Of a DNA stretch of 64,000 nucleotides, positions 1 to 9,314 are shown one piece after another. The notes beneath the pieces are model-generated. The model did not search any database and was not told the DNA's origin. It worked only from the letters and a program-made list of their open reading frames with translations. The first letter of the stretch is position 1; every line of letters begins with the position of its first letter. Made by a program: the position numbers and the translations under genes. Origin of the DNA: Campylobacter concisus (lineage in GTDB: Bacteria; Campylobacterota; Campylobacteria; Campylobacterales; Campylobacteraceae); contig NZ_CP049263.1 of NCBI RefSeq assembly GCF_003048615.2, positions 496,001-560,000 on the forward strand, written 5' to 3'.

Positions 1-1227
1 CATCTCTGACATAAATTTATCAACGCCAAGTAGCACAGCCACGGTGACGACTGGTATGCCAGTGCTTGGGAGTGCGCTTAGTGTGCCAGCAAGGACGACA
101 AAGCCAGATCCTGTAACGCCAACCGCGCCTTTACTTGTGATCATTAGCACGATTAAAATGCTTATTAGGTGCTCAAAGCTTAGCGGGATATTAAAGGCTT
201 GCGCTAAGAAGATGACGCTTAAGCTTAGATAGATGTTGGTGCAGTCAAGGTTAAATGAGTAGCCAGTTGGGATGATAAGGCCAACTGCGCCTCTATTTAT
301 GCCAGCTGCTTCTAGCTTTTGCATAAGTGGTGCAAGAGCTGTCTCGCTCGAGCTTGTCGCAAAAACGACCAAGACCTCTTTTGAGATAAAGCGCATAAAT
401 TTAAAGACATTGACTTTAGCAAAGTAGCAAATGACACCAAGCACGACAAAGATGAAAAAGCAGCTTGCAAGCGCCATAACTACAAGAAGCTCCATCATGC
501 CAAGAAGCGTTCCGATGCCAAATTTACCAATCAAGTAAGCCATCGCTGAAAAGGCCGCCACTGGGCTAAATAACATAAGCCAAGTAAGAAGCTTTAAGAC
601 GTAGTGCTGGATAAATTCAAGCGGTTTTAGACAAGCTTGCTTTTTATCATGAGCAAGTAGCGAAAGCACGATGGCAACGACTATCGCCATGAAAAGCACT
701 TGAAGTGTGTTTGATTTTATAAATGGATCAAGTATATGCACGTAAGGGAAGATGTCATCCACTGGCACAGCGCCTCTTAAAAGATGAAGCGTATGTACTA
801 AAAAGCCGCTATTTGCGTCCATGTTGCCAGCTTGAGATGTAAATTTAGCCACACTTGAGGCGTCAAGCTGGGTGTAGTCAAGGTTCATGCCATGTCCTGG
901 ACGAAGCGTCTCGCCAAAGATGATACCAACAGCAAGAGCAAGCGTGCTAACTATCTCAAAGTAGATAAATGCCTTAAGCCCGATGGTGCCAAGATCTTTT
1001 AGGCTCTCAAGTCCGACGATGCCTGAGACGATTGTTAAAAAGATGATAGGGCCGATTAAAATTTTAAGGGCTTTTATAAAATAATCAATACCTGGCTTGC
1101 TCGCTATGCCAAGCTCAGGTGCGACCATACCGACGATAACACCGCCAACTATACCTATCACGACCCAAATGGCGAGATTGGTAAATAGCCTCACAAAGAG
1201 ACTTTTTTGCGTTTTTGCACTATCCAT
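1..1227 (-). CDS. dctA: C4-dicarboxylate symporter DctA (3' end beyond window)
   Basis: The first 409 codons of a gene whose C-terminus lies past the left edge; the family is about 430 residues or slightly more. It is an inner-membrane cation-coupled symporter (DAACS family) importing succinate, fumarate, malate and related acids. Visible family blocks are GIVGLESLKDLGTIG near residue 70, the re-entrant hairpin ATSSSETALAPLM, PTGYSFNLDCTNIYLS, and TSKGAVGVTGSGF. Many hydrophobic membrane segments are present. The ATG at 1227 has AAAAGGGG just upstream and follows the ppiB stop by 11 nt, so it is probably the last gene of yebC-ppiB-dctA. The usual Gly of the NLDGT substrate/cation motif is Cys here. 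Family assignment is firm; exact substrate preference is inferred. Confidence 0.93.
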   Translation of the reverse strand, partial: MDSAKTQKSLFVRLFTNLAIWVVIGIVGGVIVGMVAPELGIASKPGIDYFIKALKILIGPIIFLTIVSGIVGLESLKDLGTIGLKAFIYFEIVSTLALAVGIIFGETLRPGHGMNLDYTQLDASSVAKFTSQAGNMDANSGFLVHTLHLLRGAVPVDDIFPYVHILDPFIKSNTLQVLFMAIVVAIVLSLLAHDKKQACLKPLEFIQHYVLKLLTWLMLFSPVAAFSAMAYLIGKFGIGTLLGMMELLVVMALASCFFIFVVLGVICYFAKVNVFKFMRFISKEVLVVFATSSSETALAPLMQKLEAAGINRGAVGLIIPTGYSFNLDCTNIYLSLSVIFLAQAFNIPLSFEHLISILIVLMITSKGAVGVTGSGFVVLAGTLSALPSTGIPVVTVAVLLGVDKFMSEM

Positions 1228-1238
1228 AAATTCCCCTT

Positions 1239-1733
1239 TTATAGGCTCTGCTTGATCTCTGCTGAGAGGATCTTGTCGCCTTGCCTGATAGCATCAAGTA
1301 CCTTTAAGCCCTCATCGTCAGCGCACTTTCCAAAGACTGTATGCACGCCGTCAAGATGAGGTTGCTTGCTGTGGCAGATGAAAAACTGCGATCCGCCAGT
1401 GTCGCGACCTGCGTGAGCCATGCTAAGGCTGCCACGCTCATGCTTTACCTTTTGATTATCGCATTCGCATTTTATCCTCCAGCCAGGACCACCTGTGCCT
1501 GTGCCATTTGGGCAGCCACCTTGGATGACGAAATTTGGTATAACTCTGTGAAAATTTAGGCCATTATAAAAGCCTGTTTTTATCAAATGGACAAAATTTG
1601 CAACAGCTTGCGGTGCATCCTCGGCAAAAAGCTCAAGTTTGATATCGCCTTTTTCTGTCTTTAAAACCGCAAATTTATCTTTTTTTAGTTCGTCTAAATT
1701 TATATCATAAACTTTTAACTCATCAAAACACAT
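1239..1733 (-). CDS. ppiB: Cyclophilin-type peptidyl-prolyl cis-trans isomerase
   Basis: 164 residues with the complete cyclophilin fold signature: [20 protein letters not shown] (catalytic Arg in FHRVIP), [19 protein letters not shown] and [10 protein letters not shown]. It catalyses proline cis/trans isomerisation during folding. No signal peptide is seen, so it is probably cytoplasmic (PpiB class). The ATG at 1733 sits behind AAAAGGAG. The gene starts 11 nt after the yebC stop and ends 11 nt before dctA, suggesting cotranscription. Length is normal for bacterial single-domain cyclophilins. Confidence 0.95.
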   Translation of the reverse strand: MCFDELKVYDINLDELKKDKFAVLKTEKGDIKLELFAEDAPQAVANFVHLIKTGFYNGLNFHRVIPNFVIQGGCPNGTGTGGPGWRIKCECDNQKVKHERGSLSMAHAGRDTGGSQFFICHSKQPHLDGVHTVFGKCADDEGLKVLDAIRQGDKILSAEIKQSL

Positions 1734-1744
1734 GTTGCTCCTTT

Positions 1745-2452
1745 TTACTCGATATTTGTATAAACTGCTTGGACGTCATCGTCGTCTTCTAGCTTGTCAA
1801 GAAGTCTCTCGACCTCAAGCATTTGCTCTTCATCTAGGCTCACGGTTTGATTTGGCAAGTACTGAAGTGAAGCTTTTTTAACTACTAAATTTAGCTTCTC
1901 TATGCCTTCATGAAGTGTGCCAAAATTTGCGTAATCGCCATAAACAAATAGCGCATTTTCGTCTTCTTCGATGTCGCTTAGTCCGTAATCAATCAGTTCA
2001 AGCTCGATCTCTTCGATATTAGCACTTGGCTTTTCAAGCTCAAAAACGCTCTTTCTTGTAAACATAAAGCTAAGGCTACCACTTGGCAAAATTTCTCCGC
2101 CATTTTTGCTAAATATCGCCTTGACGTTTGCGACCGTTCTTGTTGGGTTGTCAGTCGCGCACTCAACGATGATTTGCACGCCGTGAGCTGCTTTGCCGTC
2201 ATAAAAGATAGTCTTGATATCAGCACTATCTTTGCCATTTGCTCTTTTTATAGCCGCATCGATGTTATCTTTTGGCATATTTTCAGCTTTTGCTGCTGCG
2301 ATGGCTGCACGAAGTTTTGGGTTCATATCTGGATCACATCCGCCATCTTTTGCCGCTACTGTTATAGCCTTTGCAAGTTTTGGAAATACCTTGCTCATCT
2401 TATCCCATCTAGCTTCTTTTGCTGCTCTTCGGTACTCAAATGCTCGTCCCAT
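1745..2452 (-). CDS. yebC: YebC/PmpR family protein
   Basis: 235 residues, normal length for the YebC/TACO1 family. It begins with the hallmark [21 protein letters not shown] (the family's basic N-terminal domain), continues with [19 protein letters not shown], and has the family's acidic C-terminus. Members were long called transcriptional regulators; recent work ties them to translation at difficult peptide stretches. I see nothing here that decides between these. It is first in a likely yebC-ppiB-dctA operon. The ATG at 2452 is preceded by TAAGGATATTT, and a TATAAT box lies about 30 nt upstream. Confidence 0.95.
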   Translation of the reverse strand: MGRAFEYRRAAKEARWDKMSKVFPKLAKAITVAAKDGGCDPDMNPKLRAAIAAAKAENMPKDNIDAAIKRANGKDSADIKTIFYDGKAAHGVQIIVECATDNPTRTVANVKAIFSKNGGEILPSGSLSFMFTRKSVFELEKPSANIEEIELELIDYGLSDIEEDENALFVYGDYANFGTLHEGIEKLNLVVKKASLQYLPNQTVSLDEEQMLEVERLLDKLEDDDDVQAVYTNIE

Positions 2453-2479
2453 AAATATCCTTAAATAAATTTTTTACGG

Positions 2480-2485
2480 ATTATA
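2480..2485 (-). promoter_or_regulatory. -10 box for yebC operon
   Basis: TATAAT on the minus strand in an AT-rich stretch 28 nt before the yebC ATG. The spacing predicts a leader of roughly 20 nt containing the AAGGA ribosome site. Campylobacter sigma-70 promoters usually lack a defined -35 box, so only the -10 box is called. Confidence 0.55.
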
Positions 2486-2589
2486 ACTAAAAAAATTTTA
2501 TACTTTTTTAAAACATTTTTAGTTTGCCTGCTAAAGCGCTTAATTTGTAAATTTGAAAAAATATTTGGTAAAAATTTAAGCTAAAGGCA

Positions 2590-2595
2590 TATAAT
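2590..2595 (+). promoter_or_regulatory. -10 box abutting acetyltransferase start (leaderless candidate)
   Basis: A perfect TATAAT ends only 6 nt before the ATG at 2602. Transcription starting 6-7 nt downstream of the box would begin at or next to the A of the start codon. The only purine-rich element, AAAGG at 2583-2587, is 14 nt from the ATG and would lie outside such a transcript. Confidence 0.5.
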
Positions 2596-2601
2596 CATGC
2601 C

Positions 2602-3156
2602 ATGATAAAAAATGCTCAAAAACAAGATGCAAAAATCTGCATAAAACTACTAAATTTAGCGATGGAGGATATCGCCTACAAGCTAAGTGGCTACGACGAT
2701 CCTGCAAAAAGCGATGAAATTTTGGAGAATTTTTTTAAAAGCGAGACAAATAGACTTAGCTATAAAAATGTCTATGTCTATAAACGTGACGACGTGATCA
2801 TCGCTGCGATGTGCGCTTACTTTGGCGGCGACACAGCTAAGCTTGATAGAGAAATTTCACAGCATCTAAAGGCACTTGGCAAAGACGCTAAGGTAGAAAA
2901 AGAGTGCTTTGATGATGAGTTTTATATAGATAGCATCGCTGTGGATGAGAAATTTAGAGGCCAAGGTCTTGCAAAAGAGCTTATCCTGCACTCATTTGCC
3001 AAAGCAAAAGAGCTAGGACATAAAAAGGTCTCGCTGATAGTTGATGTAAATAAGCCAAAAGTTCGTAAATTTTACGAGAGCCTTGGCTTTAAATTTAACA
3101 CCAAAAAGATCATAAATTTACACGAATACGACCACATGATAAAGGAGATAATATGA
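2602..3156 (+). CDS. GNAT family N-acetyltransferase
   Basis: 184 residues. The C-terminal half holds the GNAT acetyl-CoA core: FYIDSIAVDEKFRGQGLAKEL (motif A, RGQGLA around residues 120-125), then KVSLIVDVNKPKVRKFYESL and GFKF (motif B). The N-terminus MIKNAQKQDAK is a typical GNAT first strand, which supports ATG 2602. The substrate is unknown. Its TGA overlaps the ATG of the downstream HMA protein, so it is translationally coupled to a copper-export pair; whether it acts in metal biology is not evident from sequence. A -10 box lies immediately before the ATG. Confidence 0.88.
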   Translation: MIKNAQKQDAKICIKLLNLAMEDIAYKLSGYDDPAKSDEILENFFKSETNRLSYKNVYVYKRDDVIIAAMCAYFGGDTAKLDREISQHLKALGKDAKVEKECFDDEFYIDSIAVDEKFRGQGLAKELILHSFAKAKELGHKKVSLIVDVNKPKVRKFYESLGFKFNTKKIINLHEYDHMIKEII

Positions 3157-3356
3157 AAACATTTGAGGTAAATAACGTGCATTGCCAAAACTGCGCAAAT
3201 ACTATAAAAAACGCACTTGAAGATGACTTTGGCGAGATAAAAGTCGATCTTAGCAAAGAGCCAAGGCAAGTAAGCCTTGATATAAAAGATGGCGATGTAG
3301 AGAAATTTAAATCAGAAATGGCTGATCTGGGATTTGACGTTATAAAGGAGCTTTGA
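3153..3356 (+). CDS. copZ: CopZ-like heavy-metal-associated domain protein
   Basis: 67 residues consisting of a single HMA (ferredoxin-like) domain. The metal-binding motif HCQNCANTI near the N-terminus carries the CxxC pair. The family shuttles Cu(I) in the cytoplasm and hands it to CopA. The ATG at 3153 overlaps the stop of the acetyltransferase, with AAAGGAG at 3141-3147. The copA ATG begins 1 nt after its stop. This tight coupling to copA makes a copper chaperone the best reading; the symbol is by family and context. Confidence 0.87.
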   Translation: MKTFEVNNVHCQNCANTIKNALEDDFGEIKVDLSKEPRQVSLDIKDGDVEKFKSEMADLGFDVIKEL

Positions 3357-3357
3357 T

Positions 3358-5535
3358 ATGCCTTTAAAAGTCAAGCTAAATATAGCGGGAATGAGCTGTG
3401 TAAATTGCTCAAACGCTATCGAGAAAGTTTCTAAAAAGATAGATGGCGTGCTTGAAGCAAATGTAAATTTCGCAAACGCAAGCGGTGAGTTTGTCCTAAA
3501 AGACGCCAGTGTGCGTGAAGTTTTAGAGCAAAAGATAAAGAAGCTTGGCTACTTTGTGGCGACAAATATCGATGAATTTGAAGCCAAAAGAGACGAGCAT
3601 ATAACCTCGATAAGAAACAAATTTATATTTGCATTTATAGCAAGCATCGTGATAATGGCGCTTGAGATGTTTGCACCTCACAATATGCTAGTAAATTTAC
3701 TCATGCTAGTTTTAGCATTTTTGGTGCTAGTTTTTAGCGGCAAAGACTTCTTTGCTCACGCCATAGAGGCTGTCAAAAACAAAAACTATGATATGAACGT
3801 ACTTGTAGCTCTTGGAAGCGGCAGTGCATTTTTATACTCGCTTTTTGTTGTGATCTTTTCAAATTTCATCCCAGATGATCTAAAAAACGTCTATGTCTCG
3901 GGCGTGGCGATGATCATAGCTTTTGTTTTGCTTGGCAAGTACCTTGAAGAGCGCTCAAAGGCAAAGGCTGGCGACTATCTAAAGACGCTACTTAAAATTT
4001 CACCAAAGACCGCCTTTTTGGTCATGCCAGACGGGCAGAGTAAAGAGGTAAATGTAAATGAGCTAAAAGTAGGCGATATCGTCATCGTAAAAAATGGCTA
4101 CAACGTCCCAAGCGACGGTGTGATAGTCCAAGGTGGCGCCGAGATCGATGCTTCGATGCTTACAGGAGAGAGCTTGCCTGTTTATAAAGAGGTAGGAGAT
4201 AGCGTATTTGCCGGCACTCTAAACACAAATGGCTACATAAGCGTCAAGGTGACAAAGAGTTCTTACGAGAGCTTACTATCTCAAATTTTAAGCTTGTTAA
4301 GCGACGCTAGCTCCAAAAAGATGCCTATCGGACGGCTGGCTGATAAGATAGCAAACATCTTTGTGCCAAGCGTCGTGGCGATATCTGTGCTTACATTTTT
4401 AATATGGATAATTTTTAGTGGAAATTTCGCCTATGCAATCTCTTGCGCGATCTGCGTGCTTATCATCTCATGCCCGTGCGCACTTGGTCTTGCCACGCCA
4501 ATAGCAATAGTAAGCTCCCTCGCGCGTGGCGCGAAGGCTGGAATTTTGGTTAAAAACCCAGAAGTTTTAGAGCTTATAAAAGATGCTAAATTTGTAGCAT
4601 TTGATAAAACTGGCACGCTAAGTAAGGGGCTAATCAGCGTCAAAAACTCAAATTTGAGTGAAAAAGAGTTAGAGCTAGTGGCATCTGCTGAAAATTTAAG
4701 CGAGCATCCGATCTCAAAAGCGATCGTAAGATATGCAAAACAAAATTGCATAAATTTACAAAAGCTAAATGGCAAATTTCAAAACGTAGTTGGTCAAGGC
4801 ATCGTCTATGAAGATGAGAGTGAAAAGATAATAATAGGCAACGAAAAACTGCTCGCAGCAAACGATATCTTGCTAAATGAAGCTGATAGTAAAGCGATAA
4901 AAGAGGCTACAAGTGATGGAAGTGGCGTCATACTTTGCGCAGTCAATCAAAAATTTAGCGGCTTTTTAACGCTAAGCGATGAGCTAAAAAATGAAGCAAA
5001 TAGCGTTATAAATGAGCTTTCAAGGTTAAATTTACAAAGCGTGATCCTATCAGGTGACGATAAAAAAGTAGTGGCAAATATCGCTAGCAAGCTAAATGTG
5101 AGCGAGTACTACGCAAACATGCTACCTGAGGATAAATTTAACAAAGTAAAAGAGCTAATGAGCCGAGGTGGCGTGATCTTCGTGGGAGATGGTATAAACG
5201 ACTCGCCATCGCTTAAAGAAGCAAGCGTTGGCATCGCTATGAACTCAGGCTCAGACATCGCTAAAGGTGCTGGCGATATCGTGCTTGTAAAAAATGACTT
5301 GCGTGGCGTGAGCGGGCTTGTAAAGCTTGCAAATGCGACTATTGCCAACATAAAAGAGAATTTGTTTTGGGCATTTATGTATAACGCCATTTGCATACCA
5401 GTGGCTGCTGGCGTGCTCTATCCGGTATTTGGACTGCTTCTAAGTCCAGTTTATGGCTCGATGGCGATGTGCTTAAGCTCAGTTACTGTCGTGCTAAATG
5501 CGCTTAGACTTAGATATTTGAAGCTTAAGGATTAA
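3358..5535 (+). CDS. copA: Copper-exporting P1B-type ATPase
   Basis: 725 residues, full length. Order: one HMA domain (GMSCVNC, C14/C17), membrane helices, the actuator motif TGES, SCPCALGLATP (CPC at 372-374), DKTGT with phosphorylated D416, the nucleotide-domain SEHPISKA, and GDGINDSP, then final helices with MYNA and the MAMCLSSVTVVLNALRL pattern. CPC plus Tyr-Asn and Met-xx-Ser-Ser in the last helices marks the Cu(I)-exporting P1B-1 subgroup. It pumps cytosolic copper to the periplasm. It is coupled to copZ upstream, and the next gene starts 2 nt after its stop. Confidence 0.96.
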   Translation: MPLKVKLNIAGMSCVNCSNAIEKVSKKIDGVLEANVNFANASGEFVLKDASVREVLEQKIKKLGYFVATNIDEFEAKRDEHITSIRNKFIFAFIASIVIMALEMFAPHNMLVNLLMLVLAFLVLVFSGKDFFAHAIEAVKNKNYDMNVLVALGSGSAFLYSLFVVIFSNFIPDDLKNVYVSGVAMIIAFVLLGKYLEERSKAKAGDYLKTLLKISPKTAFLVMPDGQSKEVNVNELKVGDIVIVKNGYNVPSDGVIVQGGAEIDASMLTGESLPVYKEVGDSVFAGTLNTNGYISVKVTKSSYESLLSQILSLLSDASSKKMPIGRLADKIANIFVPSVVAISVLTFLIWIIFSGNFAYAISCAICVLIISCPCALGLATPIAIVSSLARGAKAGILVKNPEVLELIKDAKFVAFDKTGTLSKGLISVKNSNLSEKELELVASAENLSEHPISKAIVRYAKQNCINLQKLNGKFQNVVGQGIVYEDESEKIIIGNEKLLAANDILLNEADSKAIKEATSDGSGVILCAVNQKFSGFLTLSDELKNEANSVINELSRLNLQSVILSGDDKKVVANIASKLNVSEYYANMLPEDKFNKVKELMSRGGVIFVGDGINDSPSLKEASVGIAMNSGSDIAKGAGDIVLVKNDLRGVSGLVKLANATIANIKENLFWAFMYNAICIPVAAGVLYPVFGLLLSPVYGSMAMCLSSVTVVLNALRLRYLKLKD

Positions 5536-5537
5536 AT

Positions 5538-6077
5538 TTGAGACTTGGAGAGCTTTACAGCGTCGTAGCGGCTGCACTTGCTACAAATTTTAACGGTATC
5601 TTGGGTGTCTCATCTTTTATGCGTATCAAAAAGACAAATGCGTGGATAACGCAGACAAAGAGCGATGCGAACATAAAAGGAAATGAGCTTTACGCCAAAT
5701 TTATCAAAGATGAGAGTAGTGCGGCCTTGTGTGATGATTTTGTCATTTTGAAGGCAAAATTTGAAGCAAGCTACTATTTCTCAAGCGCAAAAGATGATTT
5801 GGCGCAATTTTACAAGGCTATAAATTTTGAGCCAAAAATGGGTGAGGTTGATAGCATCTCAAATCAGCTCATTTTGATAGCAAATATCTTAAAAAAAGAG
5901 GCGACAAAAGAGTCTATGCGACTTCTTGCTGCTTTTAGCCTCTCATTTTTCTTACCTTATGCCGAGCAACTTGCAAAAGAGCTTGAACAAAACGCTAGCA
6001 GTAACTTCTATAAGTCAATGGGATACTTTTTAGAGGATTTTTGTTTGGTTTTAAAAACTATTATCGGTAAGGCTTAG
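5538..6077 (+). CDS. Hypothetical all-helical protein, possible TorD/DmsD-type chaperone
   Basis: 179 residues, starting at TTG 5538 with AAGGA about 8 nt upstream and only 2 nt after the copA stop. It is predicted mostly alpha-helical without membrane segments or a signal peptide. The C-terminal YFLEDFCLVLKTII, the overall length and the helix pattern resemble TorD/DmsD redox-enzyme maturation chaperones, which guard molybdoenzyme precursors before Tat export. The similarity is faint and no catalytic motif exists to confirm it. Its position after copA suggests cotranscription rather than shared function. Confidence 0.6.
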   Translation: MRLGELYSVVAAALATNFNGILGVSSFMRIKKTNAWITQTKSDANIKGNELYAKFIKDESSAALCDDFVILKAKFEASYYFSSAKDDLAQFYKAINFEPKMGEVDSISNQLILIANILKKEATKESMRLLAAFSLSFFLPYAEQLAKELEQNASSNFYKSMGYFLEDFCLVLKTIIGKA

Positions 6078-6079
6078 TC

Positions 6080-6469
6080 TTAAGCCTGTACCATTTCTGT
6101 CATCTGAGTTTTAATACTTAAAATGTTATTCTGAATGCTTGATTGTTCTAAATTTAGATGATGAAGCATCTGCATAGAATCACGATCTTTCAGGTGCTGG
6201 ATGCTTGAAATTTGATCAGCTATATCGCTTCTTTGATCTTGTAATTTTTCTAAATTTTTTTGTAACTCTGTGACATCTTCTTTTCTAATAATTGTAGGTT
6301 TTTGTCTAACCTCTTCTCTTTGTTCGACATGCACATCATTACTTCTAACGATATCTTTTGTACCATAGCCAGAAGATACTAATATGCTGGTTTTAGCGCT
6401 ACTTGATGATATAGATGTGTAGCCATTATGATAGAAAACATTTGAGTTCATATTTGCATCTATTTGCAT
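6080..6469 (-). CDS. Small coiled-coil protein under a sigma-28 promoter
   Basis: 129 residues of unknown family. The N-terminal third is Ser/Thr/Asn-rich and probably disordered; residues about 60-125 form a strong coiled coil (EDVTELQKNLEKLQDQ onward) rich in Gln, Glu and Leu. There is no signal peptide or membrane segment. ATG 6469 has AAGGAAGGA upstream. The promoter at 6509-6535 matches the flagellar sigma-28 (FliA) consensus closely, so it is probably a late flagellar or flagellum-coexpressed gene. It is convergent with the TorD-like gene, with 2 nt between stops. The function is not known from sequence. Confidence 0.75.
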   Translation of the reverse strand: MQIDANMNSNVFYHNGYTSISSSSAKTSILVSSGYGTKDIVRSNDVHVEQREEVRQKPTIIRKEDVTELQKNLEKLQDQRSDIADQISSIQHLKDRDSMQMLHHLNLEQSSIQNNILSIKTQMTEMVQA

Positions 6470-6508
6470 ATCGTCCTTCCTTTTTAGTTTATTTCTTTAT
6501 TTATAACT

Positions 6509-6535
6509 ATATCGGCAATAAATCAAAAAACTTGA
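6509..6535 (-). promoter_or_regulatory. Sigma-28 (FliA) promoter
   Basis: Read on the minus strand: TCAAGTTT (6535-6528), exactly 11 nt, then GCCGATAT (6516-6509). The FliA consensus is TAAAGTTT-N11-GCCGATAA, and epsilonproteobacterial sigma-28 -10 boxes read CGATAT/CGATTT. The predicted transcript starts about 33 nt before ATG 6469. Confidence 0.75.
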
Positions 6536-6707
6536 AATAGTTTTTAAAAAGTTGCTAGGCGAATTATATTTTAATAACCTTAAATGTAAATTATATATAT
6601 AACTTTTTTAATACTCTAACATAATTTTTATATTACATTTCTCTTTTTTGATCAAAAAATTTTATTTTTTAAAATGCTTGTAAAAGCCTAGTTAAGCACC
6701 ATTTTGT

Positions 6708-6713
6708 TAAAAT
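6708..6713 (+). promoter_or_regulatory. -10 box for argH
   Basis: TAAAAT, a common Campylobacter -10 variant, 27 nt before the argH ATG in an AT-rich region. The rest of 6536-6707 shows no gene, only AT-rich sequence. Confidence 0.4.
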
Positions 6714-6740
6714 CACACAAAATTAATCAAAGGCAAAGCT

Positions 6741-8141
6741 ATGAAAAAGGATGAAAACGCACATAAAAAGATGTGGGAGGGCAGATTTAGCGAGGCTAGC
6801 TCGAAGTTGCTTGAGGAATTTAACGCTTCTATAAATTTTGATAAAAATCTTTTTGAAGAGGATATCGCTGGCAGTAAGGCGCATGCTAAAATGCTAGGAA
6901 TTTGCGGAATTTTGAAAAAAGACGAGTCAGAAGCGATTATAAAGGGGCTTGATGAGGTTTTGGCTGAGATAAGAGCTGGTAAATTTGCTTTTAAGATAGA
7001 GGATGAGGATATACACATGGCGGTTGAAAAGCGCCTTAGCGAGATCATCGGAGCTGAGCTTGGCGGCAGGCTTCACACAGCTAGAAGCAGAAATGATCAG
7101 GTTGCGCTTGATTTTAAATTTTATGTTTTGAAGAAAAATTTAGAAATTTCATCTCTCATCAAAGAGCTCATCGCCACGCTTGCAAATTTGGCCAAAAACC
7201 ATAAAGATACGCTAATGCCAGGCTACACACACCTTCAGCACGCCCAGCCAGTAAGCCTTAGCTACCATTTGCTAGCCTACGCGTTTATGTTTAAGAGGGA
7301 TTTTGATCGATTTGTCAGCTCGTATGAGCGAAACAACCTAAGTCCTCTTGGCTCAGCAGCCCTTGCTGGTACGCCGCACAAGATAGATAGAACTATCGTT
7401 GCAAGCGAGCTTGGCTTTGCAGGTTGCACTCAAAATGCGATGGATAGCGTGAGCGACCGCGACTTTGCGCTTGAAATTTTATTTAACATTAGCGTTTTTA
7501 TGACACACGCTTCTAGGTTTTGTGAGGAGCTCATACTTTGGAGCTCGCAGGAATTTGGCTTTGTAAGTATTAGCGACGCTTATAGCACGGGTAGCTCCAT
7601 CATGCCTCAAAAGAAAAATCCAGACGTCGCTGAACTCATACGCGGCAAAACTGGGCGTGTAAATGGAAATTTAGTAGCGCTGCTAACTACGATGAAGGGC
7701 TTGCCACTTGCTTATAATAAAGATATGCAAGAAGATAAAGAGGGCGTTTTTGATAGTGTTGCGACCATTTTAAGCTCGGCTACTATCCTAAATGAGATGA
7801 TAAAAACGGCTAAATTTAATGAAAAAAATATGTTAAAAGCGACAAAAACAGGGCATCTAAGTGCAACTGATCTAGCGGACTACTTAGTGCGTGAGAAAAA
7901 TATCCCATTTAGAACGGCACATTTTATCACCGGTAAAGCTGTGGCAAAGGCTGAAAGCTTGGGACTTGATCTAAGTGAGCTAAACAAAGAGCAGCTAAAA
8001 AGTGTCGATGAAAATTTAGATGAAAATGTCATCAAATTTCTAGATCTGCACGCTTCAAAAGAGGCCCGCACTTCAAAAGGTGGCACGGCAAATAAAAGTG
8101 TTGAAGAGCAAATTCAAATTTTAGACGACTGGCTTAAGTAA
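6741..8141 (+). CDS. argH: Argininosuccinate lyase
   Basis: 466 residues, normal length. It is the last step of arginine synthesis: argininosuccinate to arginine plus fumarate, in the cytosol. Fumarase/aspartase superfamily blocks are [43 protein letters not shown] (catalytic His) and the signature [12 protein letters not shown] with the catalytic Ser loop. ATG 6741 follows CAAAGGC. It appears monocistronic; the next gene has its own -10 box. Confidence 0.97.
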   Translation: MKKDENAHKKMWEGRFSEASSKLLEEFNASINFDKNLFEEDIAGSKAHAKMLGICGILKKDESEAIIKGLDEVLAEIRAGKFAFKIEDEDIHMAVEKRLSEIIGAELGGRLHTARSRNDQVALDFKFYVLKKNLEISSLIKELIATLANLAKNHKDTLMPGYTHLQHAQPVSLSYHLLAYAFMFKRDFDRFVSSYERNNLSPLGSAALAGTPHKIDRTIVASELGFAGCTQNAMDSVSDRDFALEILFNISVFMTHASRFCEELILWSSQEFGFVSISDAYSTGSSIMPQKKNPDVAELIRGKTGRVNGNLVALLTTMKGLPLAYNKDMQEDKEGVFDSVATILSSATILNEMIKTAKFNEKNMLKATKTGHLSATDLADYLVREKNIPFRTAHFITGKAVAKAESLGLDLSELNKEQLKSVDENLDENVIKFLDLHASKEARTSKGGTANKSVEEQIQILDDWLK

Positions 8142-8148
8142 AAAGAGT

Positions 8149-8154
8149 TATAAT
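8149..8154 (+). promoter_or_regulatory. -10 box for soluble chemoreceptor
   Basis: TATAAT between the argH stop and the MCP start, 33 nt before ATG 8188. AAAGGATG precedes the start codon. Confidence 0.5.
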
Positions 8155-8187
8155 TACGCAAAATTTACAAATTTTAAAGGATGAAAA

Positions 8188-9270
8188 ATGTTTTTTGACA
8201 GCAAAAATAGAGAGCTTGGTAGTAAAAATGAAGCTTTAGAGAGAGAAAATGAAGCTTTAAAGGCTGAGATTTTAGCACTTAAAAATGAGCTAAAAAATGC
8301 CAAAACTTGCGAGCCAAAAGAGCAAGCTAAGGATAAGCAAGAGGCTGTAAATTTGCTGCTTACTAGCTATCAAGATGGTATGAATTTCTTACAATCAACC
8401 ATCGAAGAAAACCTAAAAATGCTTGAAAATATAAACCATTTAAATGAAAAAACCTTCAAAGAAACAGGCGAGCTAAAGTCTCAAACGGCTGAAATTTTAA
8501 GCTCGATCGAGCAAGTAAGCCAGATGAGCGGCGATCTCTCAAACGACGCCTCTTCGCTTGATGGAAGCGTAAATTCTATCGTTGAGATCATAAATCTCAT
8601 AAAAGATATCTCAGATCAGACAAATTTGCTAGCGCTAAATGCTGCTATCGAGGCGGCTCGTGCGGGTGAGCATGGACGAGGCTTTGCAGTCGTTGCAGAT
8701 GAGGTTAGAAAGCTTGCAGAGCGCACGCAAAAGGCTACACTTGAGGTTGAAGTAAATATAAATGGCCTTAAGCAAAGTGCAAACACAATGATCGAAATGA
8801 GCGAGAATTTCTCTAAAATTTCAGCAAATGCGATGCAAATTTTAGGCGGCTTTGAGGGCAACATCTCAAGCGTAAATGCAAACACGCAAAACATCCTAAA
8901 TCAAGCCCTAAACGTAACAAACGAGGTCAATGTAAGTAACGGCAAGATAGATCACATCAACATGAAGCTAAATGGCTACCGAGGCGTCTTGCTTGGCGAG
9001 ATAAATAAAATTCAAAGTGTGCATGAGTGTAGATTTGGCAAGTGGTATGAAAAAGATGTGAAAAATACCATCATCAAAGATCCAAGAACCCTCTCAAGCA
9101 TAGCTGCGCACCACGAAAATGTTCATCACGGACTAGATAAGGCTATGGCGATTTTTGCTGACAAAGATAAGGGGTATTTAGCAGGTGTCGAGATACTAAA
9201 GGACGTCGAGCACTCAAGTAAAGCAGGCTTTGAAGAGCTACTTGAAGCGGTAAAAGCTGCTAGGAAATAA
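8188..9270 (+). CDS. Cytoplasmic methyl-accepting chemotaxis protein with CZB domain
   Basis: 360 residues without any membrane segment. The N-terminal 50 residues are a charged coiled coil (repeated ENEALKAE-like units). The centre is the MCP signalling hairpin with the invariant [20 protein letters not shown] tip. The C-terminus is a CZB zinc-binding domain: HECRFGKWY, then [12 protein letters not shown], giving the His/Cys ligands. This architecture matches the Helicobacter TlpD-type soluble receptors, which sense oxidants or metabolic state and signal to CheA. It is probably transcribed alone and ends at a strong bidirectional terminator. Confidence 0.93.
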   Translation: MFFDSKNRELGSKNEALERENEALKAEILALKNELKNAKTCEPKEQAKDKQEAVNLLLTSYQDGMNFLQSTIEENLKMLENINHLNEKTFKETGELKSQTAEILSSIEQVSQMSGDLSNDASSLDGSVNSIVEIINLIKDISDQTNLLALNAAIEAARAGEHGRGFAVVADEVRKLAERTQKATLEVEVNINGLKQSANTMIEMSENFSKISANAMQILGGFEGNISSVNANTQNILNQALNVTNEVNVSNGKIDHINMKLNGYRGVLLGEINKIQSVHECRFGKWYEKDVKNTIIKDPRTLSSIAAHHENVHHGLDKAMAIFADKDKGYLAGVEILKDVEHSSKAGFEELLEAVKAARK

Positions 9271-9314
9271 ATTTATTTAATTTTAGATGTTTTAAAAAGT
9301 AAAAATTTGAAGTG

